Assembly (NCBI GenBank): GCA_014529385.2
Contig: CM043946.1
Location: 33,870,558-33,934,557 of the forward strand
DNA: 64,000 bases
Direction of reading: 5' to 3'
Origin: Adiantum capillus-veneris
Taxonomy: Eukaryota; Streptophyta; Polypodiopsida; Polypodiales; Pteridaceae
Under the pieces are notes generated by a model. That model saw only the letters and a program-made list of their open reading frames with translations, ran no database searches and was not told where the DNA came from. The position numbers and the translations under genes were made by a program. Shown here one piece after another: positions 44,731-54,254 of this stretch; positions within the stretch are counted from its first letter, which is position 1, and each line of letters starts with the position of its first letter.

Positions 44731-47700
44731 CATGTATGACCAAAAAGGGTTCGAAAGATGTTTCCATTGTCAAAGAAGATAAGTATAAACGCTACTTATG
44801 GCTGAAAATCAGCCCACCAAATGGTCATGTCATGTTTGTGGCTGGTTGCTACATTCCTCACTATGACTCCAACTTTTATGCTCGCTTGGATATGGATAGA
44901 GATTAGCCCTTTGTTGAGCTAGAGGACGACATTGCTCATTACAAGGACCAGGGTGAAGTCATTGTCTTTGGAGACATGAATGCTTGCACAAATACGTTAC
45001 AACACGATACATACATGTCTCAAGAAGAATGGATGATTCATACATGTATAATCAAAGTTATAATGATGCAAAAGAACTGGATCACTATGGAAAGTCACTT
45101 TTACATATGTGCAATGGTACCGGAATGCTCATTTGCAAATGGTGTATCTCTATGGCAAGGCACCAATGACTTTACATATAGAAAGCACAATGGTGATAGC
45201 GTCATTGACTATATGTTGTCTTCGGAAGCCACTCTAGAATGCATACAAAGCTTTACACTTGGTGAATGGAATACGGAATCCGATCATAGGATGTTATGTA
45301 TTGACCTCAAGTGTGGTAAACGGCCCGAGCATGTAGCCTCCAATCATAATGTGAATCATTTGTACCTACGTCTAGACTTCAAACAAGCACTTATATATGC
45401 TGATATGCTGGACCAAATGTTAAGCATGATAGAGCATCAAGAGATACCAACATTAGAATACAAGTGGAAAGTTTTCAAAGAAGTAATTTTCTCTTGTGCG
45501 AAGGAATGCTTTTCGGTGAAACACATGTCTTGCAAAAGGTCTAAGAAGGGTAGCACCAAGAAGAAATGGTTTGACATGGAATGTAGTGAAGCCCGAAAAC
45601 ACTTGCTAAGATTGGATACAACAAAGACAAGGAATTTTACTTGGAATGTTCACACACATACAAAGCACTTGTTCAAAAGAAGAGGAGAAGATGGGAAGTC
45701 AAAAACAACATCTTTTAGCGCAAGAGAAAGCACATGCATGTGGCAAGTTTTGGCAAAATGTAAAAGGCAAGCATGTTGAGAGCTTTGGTGAATTGACTCT
45801 TCAGGATATGTATATGCATTGTAAGAACCTCTATGAGCAACCCAATGTTGATAAGATGGAGTGTTGTAGCTCCCTTCCATTTATGCCTCCCTTCTTTACC
45901 ATTGAAGATGTATGCCGCGCGCTTGAGAAACTTGCTACTCGCAAGGCAGGGGACCTTCAAGGTGTCAAGGCTGAAATGATTAAATTGACAAGCAAGAAAA
46001 CACGATATTGGATATGCAATATGTTCAACCTTGCACTTCAGCATGGCATGCCTCATGATTGGAGTGAAAATTGGATCAAACTTTGCACAAAGGAGGAGAT
46101 GTAAACAATGTGAACAACTATCGCACTATAATGGTTGGTTCTTTGATGGCAAAGTTATTTGGATGTATCATGGAGATGAAGATAAGTGAATGGGCTAAAA
46201 ATAATGGCAAACGTGCACTTGGCCAAGCAGGTTTCCGAAAGTATCATAGCACTATTGATCACCTTGTCACTCTTTCGAGTTCTGATGGAAGCGTTTCGAT
46301 TAAAAGGGAAAAAGTTGTATTGTTGCTTTGTGGATTTCAAGAAAGCTTTTGACATGGTACCGCGAGGAAATCTTTGGAGACGTATGCAAAGCGTTCAAGT
46401 GCAGAGAGAATTTATGCATGCAGTCTTTCGCATCTACCAAAAAGTACTATGTCGACCACATACGGGAGATGGAATTTCAGAATTTTTTGCAAGCACCATT
46501 GGTGTCAAACAAGGATGCCCACTTTCCCCAACCCTCTCTGGGCTACTCATTGAAGAATTGGAATGCATGGTTCTTGATTTTATGCAGTAAGAAGGCATGG
46601 AAGAGGTTAAGATCAGAAATGCGGTGATCATGCTTTTGCTTTATGCCGATGATGTAGTGCTCTTGGCACATACCTTAGAAGATGCACAAAAGCTTATGAG
46701 TGTCTTGGAACGCTTTTGCCTACATAGCGGGCTGACCGTGAATGGCTGACCGTGAATGGATCCAAAACCAAGGTTATGCTTATAAAGACCCTCAATGATG
46801 AAAATACATGCATTGTATACAACAATGAGAAACTTGGAGTGGTAGATCACTTCAAGTACCTTGGCCTTGAGGTTCCATCCGATCATAAATGGAAGGATTG
46901 TGCAATGTGTTGCTCAGAATCCGGAAAGAGGGCTAATTATGCATTTGATAACATGTGCAATGCTGGAGAGATCAAGTGTTGGGATCTCAAAAAGTACCTC
47001 TTTGACACATGGTGACACCGGTGCTTCTTTATGGAGTGTCTTTATGGAGTGGAGGTGTGGGGTGGAAGCATCGGGAAGTCTACTTGGAAAGAGGTTGAGA
47101 ATGTCCAAAAGCGTTTTCTCACCAACTTTCTCCAAGTCAAGACACAAACACCCTACATGCTCTTACTTCTTGAGTCCGGATCGCTTCCCATTGAGGTCTT
47201 GGGCATGCAAAGGGTTGTGGAGTACATGCTTAAGACACAACGTAGCCCTTTGTATTGACTTCCTAGAATTGCATATGAAGCAAGTCAAAACGTCCAAAAG
47301 ACATGCAAGAGCAAAATACTAAGTTCGGGGTCGATGCTTGACATCAAGAAATGGTTTGGAAGATGGGATGCACGTCACTTGGTCAAGGATGCGTCGATCG
47401 ACTCCCAAGTTAATGAGGCCTTCTTACAACGCCAATGTATCACGGCTTGGGAGAAATCCGGAGGTTCTCGCTTCAGCCATTACACCACACATGTTGCCCC
47501 AACCTACAAATCTCTCTTCTTCTCTGAACAAGGTAACCGAACCCATCCCTACATCCTTGGGCCCATCCCGTTGAGTGCGATCCGCACCATTCCCTCCATT
47601 CGTCTTAGCTCCCATTCTCTACGCCGCGAGACAGGATGTTGGGGCACTGGGGAGGAGTCTCATCGACTTTGCACCTTATGTCCTCGTCAAGTGTGAGAGA

Positions 47701-47944
47701 GTGAGTACCACACACTACTTGAGTGCTCAGCTTTGGACCACATTAGGTCCTCTCTTCCCCATATATTCAGCCATGAGCTCTCCCCTACATACCTTCCTCT
47801 CCCAACCACGATGTGAACTCTCTATTGCGACGCTCATTTCATTCATTTTTGAGCATCGAGAGTCACTTATGACCTCCACTACACCACCTGACATGTTCAT
47901 TTGGTCCCATAGGTCATATTTGACCTCCGAGGACGATAATAGAG

Positions 47945-47946
<2 letters not shown>
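44731..47946 (+). pseudogene. Non-LTR retrotransposon copy 1: APE endonuclease (partial), RT, C-terminal zinc-like region
   Basis: The copy starts inside an APE-type endonuclease: VIVFGDMNACTN near 44960 and SDHRMLCIDL near 45280 mark the catalytic Asp/Asn and Asp-His parts. The RT follows with LMAKLFGCIMEMK, the AGFRKYHSTIDHL region near 46230, FVDFKKAFDMVPR near 46330, GVKQGCPLSPTL near 46500 and YADDVVLLAH near 46645. A Cys/His segment (CTLCPRQV then HxxxxC) lies near 47675. Frames at 44976-45779, 45646-46104, 46186-46590, 46752-47015 and later overlap through frameshifts. The RT motifs differ from the usual plant L1 forms (GLRQGDPLSP type), so the clade is unresolved. It is 5'-truncated and bounded by (CT)n at both ends; there is no poly(A) tail. 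Confidence 0.88.

Positions 47947-47947
<1 letters not shown>

Positions 47948-48021
<74 letters not shown>
47948..48021. repeat. (CT)n microsatellite at the 3' end of non-LTR copy 1
   Basis: It starts right after ATAATAGAGCTAT, the end of the element, with over 30 CT repeats, then CGGTCTCTCTC and repeat R. Confidence 0.95.
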
Positions 48022-48024
<3 letters not shown>

Positions 48025-48157
48025 CTCTCTCAACCCTAGCCTCTGATGGTACTCCTATAAATCTTCCAGCCATAATATCTTACTAATGTGATGATGTGCG
48101 CATTTGTCCAATAACACATCATAATCCATGGGATAGATGAGTGTTCATGTAGGCAGG
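48022..48157 (+). repeat. Flanking repeat R, copy 2
   Basis: Same orientation as 44520-44654, about 90% alike by eye (CAACCCTAGCCTCTG...GTGTTCATGTAGGCA). Confidence 0.9.
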
Positions 48158-48366
48158 TTTGGTCACAAAACCATCATCTGTAAGCTCAAGGATATTATCT
48201 CTATAGAAAACCATCTTCATCCAAGCACATCCATAGGTTGTATCCATGTCCTCCTAGTGTCTAACTGAATCAAGTCATGTATGATGAGCACTCAGATCTT
48301 GGTCTGTGTGAGAGACAAGGAGGGTGTGTCCAGTGAATACTTGGAATGGGGGTCATCTATCCATGT

Positions 48367-48426
<60 letters not shown>

Positions 48427-48475
48427 AGGGAGAGAGAGGGGGGTAAGACAGGGGGAGAGAGGGGTGACAAGGGGT

Positions 48476-48518
<43 letters not shown>

Positions 48519-48538
48519 GAGTGAGGGGAGGTGGGGGC

Positions 48539-48572
<34 letters not shown>

Positions 48573-48974
48573 GGGCAGGGGGGATAGGGGTATAGAGTGA
48601 TAGGAAAAGAGAGAGGAAGAAGGGAGTGGAGGACCTTGAGGAAGGGACGGGGGTTGCTAGAGGACAAGATGGAGAAAGAGAAGGTAGTTATAAGAGTAGA
48701 TGGAAAGAGGAGGTGGAGGAGAGGGAGGATGTTGGAGAAGGAGGAGCAAGGGAAGAGGAGGAAGCATATGGGTGGCAAGAGGAGGAAGGGGAGGTAGGGA
48801 CGGCGGTCCTCAAAAAAAAAAAACTCGCTTCAAAGCTCGCTCGAAAAACCTAACTCTTGCCCAAGGGGGACAATGGGAGCAGAAGGGTCGCGACTAGGGC
48901 GAAGCGGGAGAGGGAGAGAGGGGGGGGCGGGGGGAGAGAGAGAGAGAGAGAGAGAGAGATAGATAGATAGATAG
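48158..48974. other. Low-complexity purine-rich interval with several microsatellites
   Basis: It contains (GA)n at 48369-48413, (CA)n at 48478-48513, (GA)n at 48540-48569, a GGA/GAA-rich stretch to about 48920, and (GA)n then (GATA)n at 48934-48974. Arg/Glu- and Gly-rich ORFs here are artefacts of the repeats. Confidence 0.85.
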
Positions 48975-49894
48975 TTCTATTATCGTCCTGGGAGGTCAAA
49001 TATGACCTATGGGACCAAATGAACATGTCACGTGGTGTGAGTGGAGTTCATAAGTGACTCTCAATGCTCAAAAATAGCTGAAATGAGCGCCGCAATAGAG
49101 AGTCCACATCGTGGTTGGGAGAGGAAGGTATGTAGGGAGAGATCATGGCTGAATATATGGGGAAAAGAGGACCTAATGTGGTCAAAAGTTGAGCACTCAA
49201 GTAGTGTGTGGTACTCACTCTCTCGCACTTGACGAGGGCATAAGGTGCAAAGTCGATGACACTCCTCGCCAGTGCCCCCAAGCCGTGATACATTGGCGTT
49301 GTAAGAAGGCCTCATTAATTTGGGAGTCAATCAACGCATCCTTGACCAAGTGACATGCATCCCATCTTCCAAACCATTTCTTGATATCAAGCATCCACCC
49401 CGAACTTAGTATTTTGCTCTTGCATGTATTTTGAACCATTTGACTTGCTTCATATGCGATTCTAGGAAGTCGATGCAAAGGGCTACGTTGTGTCTTACGC
49501 ATGTACTCCACAACCCTTTGCATGCCCAAGACCTCAATGGGAAGCAATCCGGACTCAAGAAGTAAGAGCATGTAGGCTGTTTGTGTCTTGACTTGGAGAA
49601 AGTTGGTGAGAAAACGCTTTTGGACATTCTCAAACTCTTTCCAAGTAGACTTCCCGATGCTTCCACCCCACACCTCCACTCCATAAAGAAGCACCGGTGT
49701 CACCAATGTGTCAAAGAGGTACTTTTTGAGAGCCCAACACTTGATCTCTCCTGCATTGCACATGTTCTCAAATGCATAATAGGCCCTCTTTCCGGCTTCC
49801 AAGCGACGCATTGCACAATCCTTCCATTTATGATTGGATGGAACCTCAAGGCCAAGGTACTTGAAGTGATCTACCACTTCAAGTTTCTCATTGT
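48975..49894 (-). pseudogene. Non-LTR retrotransposon copy 2, 3' segment
   Basis: The minus strand matches copy 1 from about 46822 to its end. The frame at 49215-49919 (234 aa; VVDHFKYLGLEVPSNHKWKDC and on) covers the region after the RT active site. The frame at 49061-49330 carries the Cys/His segment LCPRQVRESEYHTLLEC. Its 3' end, ATAATAGAACTATC followed by (TATC)n and (TC)n, is the same as in copy 1. It lacks the two short duplications that frameshift copy 1 near 46740 and 47035. Confidence 0.88.
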
Positions 49895-50656
49895 TAAGAT
49901 TGGATGCAATCAAAGACAAGGAAGTTTACTTGGAATGTTCACACACATACAAAGCACTTGTTCAAAAGAAGAGGAGAAGGTGGGAAGTTGAAAAACAACT
50001 TCTTTTAGCACAAGAGAAAGCACATGCATGTGGCAAGTTTTGGCAAAATCTAAAAGGCAAGCGCGTTGAGAGCTTTGGTGACTTGACTCTTGAGGATATG
50101 TATATGCATTGTAAGAATCTCTATGAGCAACCCAATGTTGATAAGATGGAGTGTTGTAGCTCCCTTCCGTTTATGTCTCCTTTCTTTACCATTGAAGATG
50201 TATGCCGCGCGCTTGAGAAACTTGCTACTCGCAAGGCAGGTGACCTTCAAGGTGTCAAGGCTGAAATGATTAAATAGACAAGCAAGAAAACACGATATTG
50301 GATATGCGATATGTTTAACCTTGCACTTCAGTATGGCATGCCTCATGATTGGAGTGCAAATTGGATCAAACCTTTGCACAAAGGAGGAGATGTAAACAAT
50401 GTGAACAACTATCGCACTATAATGGTTGGTTCTTTAATGGCAAAGTTATTTGGATGTATCATGGAGATGAAGATAAGTGAATGGGCTGAAAAGAATGTCA
50501 AACGTGCACTTGGCCAAGCAGGTTTTCGAAAGCATCATAGCACTATTGATCACCTTGTCACTCTTCGAGTTCTTATGGAAGCGTCTCGATTGAAAGGAAA
50601 AAAGTTGTATTGTTGCTTTGTGGATTTCAAGAAAGCTTTTGACATGGTACCGCGAG
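49894..50656 (+). pseudogene. Non-LTR retrotransposon copy 2, inverted 5' segment
   Basis: The plus strand matches copy 1 from about 45606 to 46371 (linker and N-terminal RT up to FVDFKKAFDMVPRG). It is inverted relative to the 3' segment that it joins at about 49894. It stops abruptly at a (GA)n tract. Confidence 0.88.
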
Positions 50657-50659
50657 GGG

Positions 50660-50660
<1 letters not shown>

Positions 50661-50713
<53 letters not shown>
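50661..50713. repeat. (GA)n microsatellite at the outer end of non-LTR copy 2
   Basis: About 26 GA repeats directly next to the inverted segment. In the element's sense it reads (TC)n, as at its other end. Confidence 0.95.
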
Positions 50714-50714
<1 letters not shown>

Positions 50715-50863
50715 GGGGTAATGGTGGTGTGTCTCTTACCCGTATCAGACATGCCTTAGAGGTCTGACCGTCCATTACTTGTACACACCTTATTCTTTAC
50801 TAGTTAGAAGAATAAGGGGCTCTCTCACACTCATTGTGTTGAGATGATCCACCCACATTTTGT

Positions 50864-50911
<48 letters not shown>

Positions 50912-51322
50912 CCTCACTGCATTTGTGCACTCACAATTGGTATCAAAGCGCATGATGATCGTGAAGAGCATGATGGTGTTGAGAGCTTTGAGGCAGCAGC
51001 TTGCCCGCTCTCGATGGTGGAGAGCTCAAGAAATCTTGGAAGCTTCGTGAGAGTGCAATGGGAGCTTGTGAGCTCAGCTGAGAGTGATGTTTGCTCTTGT
51101 GAAAGCTTAAAAAAGTGTATGGAAGATAGTGTGTAGGTGAAGGTGCTGTTCTAAACACCGTCTACGTAGTAGTAGCACTATTTTCAAAATCACTTTTCTG
51201 CTTGTAGAATGCAGATTTGAATATTCTGCTCACTTCCCTCCGTTTCAACATGGTCTATAACTTTGCAGAAGAAACTTTTTGCAGATTCATCATCGTTTTG
51301 CTGATATTCAGCTCAGATCGAC
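50714..51322 (+). other. Remnant of an LTR element: possible LTR end, (CT)n and PBS
   Basis: It holds (CT)n at 50861-50908 and, at 50938-50949, TGGTATCAAAGC, one mismatch from the initiator tRNA-Met PBS. Sequence before it would be the end of an LTR, and sequence after it a leader. There is no supported ORF; the remainder looks decayed. Confidence 0.45.
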
Positions 51323-52030
51323 TGTCATAAAATCTAATATCTAACCAACCCAAATGATTTTCTCATATTAAATTGATCATTTAATGTGGGAGAATAAACA
51401 AGAACAACGGTTAGGATATAGACATGTGCTTATGGATCTATCTCAACACGGAGCCAAGGTAAAAGGGTCCAAATGAGAGATGGTATGTTAAAGAGCAATG
51501 CTACCTAATGGAGCTTAAAGACCTTAGGATTAGCTTCATTAAAGACCTCCAAATGTTGATGTTAAAGTCCTTATACCTAGGACGTACCCAAGCTGTGATT
51601 GACTTTGAGGTGGGAATCCTACCCAAGCATGAGGTGTTTGTTATGCTTACTGACTAAGGTGCTTAAGGTGTTTGTGGGAACCTTGCCCAAGCTTGAGGTG
51701 CTTGTCATGTTTAAATGACTAAGATTCTTGAAGTGTTCAATTCAAACATGACCTCTCAAGAGGCATAAAAGATTGTCATGCTTAAATGAGTAAGGTGCTT
51801 GAAGTGTTCGATTCAAGCATGATCTTTTAAGAAGCATAAAAGACACATGTCAAGATCCTCCCCATTTTGTCCTCATGATGTGCTTGAATCCAATTGGATA
51901 GGCTTTAAAGGAGTCCAATTAGAATTCAGATGCACTTAAATAAATAATTAATCTCTTTCTCTCAAAGAGGAAAAAGAGGACACTTGTCCAAATAAAATAA
52001 TTAAATGATGCAAGAGAGAGAGAGAGAGAG
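51323..52030 (+). repeat. Partial family C-like LTR (5' part)
   Basis: It starts TGTCATAAAATCTAATATC and shares AAATGATTTTCTCAT and GATCATTTAAT with 21462 onwards. It contains a repeat of about 71 bp (CTTGAAGTGTTC at 51727 and 51798). It is cut off at GA repeats where a family A LTR begins. Confidence 0.65.
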
Positions 52031-52576
52031 TGTTAACCCTCACGCACATTCCTGTCACCTACGACAGATGCCGTATTATTTATTTGGTAGAGTCAGGGAC
52101 CGGGCTTGTCGGTCCAATAGGAAAAGGGTAAGAGTGATCGCTGATGAGAGGCACACTCTAATAGGAACATTCAAGGGTTAGTTGGCTAAGTATGGGGTCC
52201 CAAGTGTGAATGGGGCGAGCTCATATAAAAATCACCTAAACCTAAAAATCTCTCATTCTTTCATTTGTGTAATTTAAGAGTGCTCTTGCTCCATCTCCAT
52301 CTTCTTTTTCTTCATCTCCTAGTGTGTGTGTGTATGCATGAGAGAGAGAGAGAGTGTGGGTGTGTGATCGAGCATTGCGACGACGGCACGGCGATGGCGA
52401 GGCGGTTGAGCGCGGCACTGCGGAAGCTTCTTCTTCTTCGCGGCGAGGAATCCTACACGAAGGCGAGCGTAGGGCACTGAGTGACACACCCTTGCTCTCT
52501 TGAGCTTGCTAGATTACTCTGGTTGTGTGCTTATAGCCATTTGTGGCTCGCACACAGTGTATCTGCAAGTCCCTTG
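52031..52576 (+). repeat. Family A LTR, truncated copy
   Basis: It starts TGTTAACCCTCACG, with TATA-like CATATAAAA at 52222-52230, and matches the reverse complement of 9904-10490 up to GCAAGTCCCTT. The last 25-30 bp are missing, and element E leader sequence follows at once. No PBS follows. Confidence 0.88.
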
Positions 52577-53211
52577 CCAAGACAATAGAAAACCATCGGG
52601 AAAAACCCTAATTCCCAGAAACCCACAAGAAGCCACCAAATGGAAAATCGGCGAAACAACGACTAAATGCTACCAAAATTCATGGGTAGGAGCATCTCGA
52701 CATGCTTGACAAGTCTATGTGACCCGCATGACCAAAAAGTGACCCGAGGCGGCACTAAACTTTAGAAACGGCATCAGACACACAAAGCGTCAAATTGCTC
52801 TTGCGGCCAAACCGCAAGTCCGTTTGCCACCAAACTTCACGAGCGGCCTTCCTAGACCATCAACAACCAAGTCCTATGAGGGTAGACCACCACAAATCAT
52901 TGAAGGTATGTAAACGCAACCACGGGTGCTTCTAGAGCGACAAATTGCCAAATAAAGCTCCGGTGAAGCCAAAGTCGACAAAAACCATACGGCAAGGATC
53001 CCCAAGGGATCGGGAAGCTATGGAGACCAACATCAAGAAATTTCATCGCCAAAAAGCACTCCAAAAGTCTGAAAACGGCTCGGAGGCTCTGAAGTCCACA
53101 CAGGGAGTTATTCTCTATCCATTTGACCTTTTTGTTGAAATTAGGCTCAAAAGGGACTCAGGGAGACCAAGGGCAAGCACTGGAAGCACCATCCATGAAA
53201 AAATCACCAGG

Positions 53212-53235
53212 AGACATCCTACGCATAAGATGTCT
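53212..53235. repeat. Degenerate palindrome, unit 1
   Basis: AGACATCCTACG is intact; the right arm has two changes (CATAAGATGTCT). Confidence 0.9.
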
Positions 53236-53492
53236 CAAGGGCACTTCTGGGCACAAACTTCAACAATTTTCATCATGCACATTTTTTGAATGACATTTAT
53301 AAGCTATCCACCAAGTCTCATCACATTTGGACCAAAATTGACCTCATATGCATGAAAAAACGCAAAGTTAGGGCATAGAGGCAATAATGGGCCATAGACC
53401 TACCAAATCTTGTCCAAATCCCATGAAACTTGCACAACACATTCACCAACACATCAACAACCAACCTGTGTGGTCAGAAGCAAAAAAAGATA

Positions 53493-53524
53493 AAATAGAC
53501 ATCCTACGCGTAGGATGTCTATTT
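53493..53524. repeat. Perfect 32-bp palindrome, unit 2
   Basis: The same 24-bp core, extended by AAAT/ATTT on the two sides. It is the longest perfect copy in the window. Confidence 0.97.
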
Positions 53525-53781
53525 GACTTTTTTGACCTGCAGGGGATGTTTGATCATTCCAGATCCAATCACCTCATCATCAGGAGCTCATATATTAAGT
53601 TTGAAGCCATTCTAATCATTTTTGACCCCCAACACCTTCAAGATACACTTTTTGAGCCCAAAAACACCACACAGGCCCTTACAAGCATCAATCCTTGTCC
53701 AAATCCAAATCCAAGAACATGGCCATGTTCCATAGGCCAAGGACTACCCACAGAAAAAATTTCATGTCATTCTGATGAAAA

Positions 53782-53805
53782 ATGCATCCTATACGTGGGA
53801 TGTCT
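53782..53805. repeat. Degenerate palindrome, unit 3
   Basis: GCATCCTATACG followed by TGGGATGTCT. Confidence 0.85.
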
Positions 53806-54065
53806 CCAGCATAAATTTAGCCTTCTGTGCAAAGAGTGACATCATGGGAGCCAAAACCATGGTGCAATGAGCCCATATACCAATTTTCAACCCATTTGGA
53901 CATCAATTGCTACCTATGATCGACTTTCTACCCAAATTGTGACCTAAAGCCTGAATCAGCCCAAAAATCCACTTTTTGATATCCAAATCCAAATCCAAGC
54001 ATATAGCCATGTTCCATGAGCCATACACTACCAGCATGTCAAGTATGAACCAATTCTGATGAAAA

Positions 54066-54089
54066 ATACATCCTACGTGTAGGATGTCT
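54066..54089. repeat. Near-perfect palindrome, unit 4
   Basis: ACATCCTACG then TGTAGGATGTCT, perfect over most of the core. Confidence 0.9.
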
Positions 54090-54254
54090 AGATGAAAATT
54101 TTTGGCCAGATTTGCACTATGAGCACATGCACAGCTTCACAAGTTCTTTTTAAGCTTTATTTTCAATTTTCAAGTCATTTGGATAAGTAAAACTCAGTTT
54201 TGCAGCTAATATGGAAAAAACGCTAACTTCGGACTACTGAGTGCAACAGGATCT

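Larger units (their letters stand above)
52577..54254 (+). other. Element E leader with four palindromes at 284-285-bp spacing
   Basis: An untranslated region of about 1.7 kb. Palindromes start at 53212, 53497, 53782 and 54066, so the steps are 285, 285 and 284 bp. Repeat bodies are much diverged; the second and third still share CATGGCCATGTTCCATAGGCC-like and CTGATGAAAA endings. The first 0.9 kb is the inverse of 23980-24860. The 5' LTR and PBS are missing, replaced by the truncated family A LTR. Confidence 0.85.

Noticed and set aside
44301-44773. Arg/Glu and Ser/Leu repeat ORFs over (CT)n tracts
   Set aside because: Simple translation of dinucleotide repeats, with no other coding sign.
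52242-52487. Small ORFs on both strands in the LTR copy at 52.2-52.5 kb
   Set aside because: They lie in a non-coding LTR and correspond to similar chance ORFs at 9990-10333.
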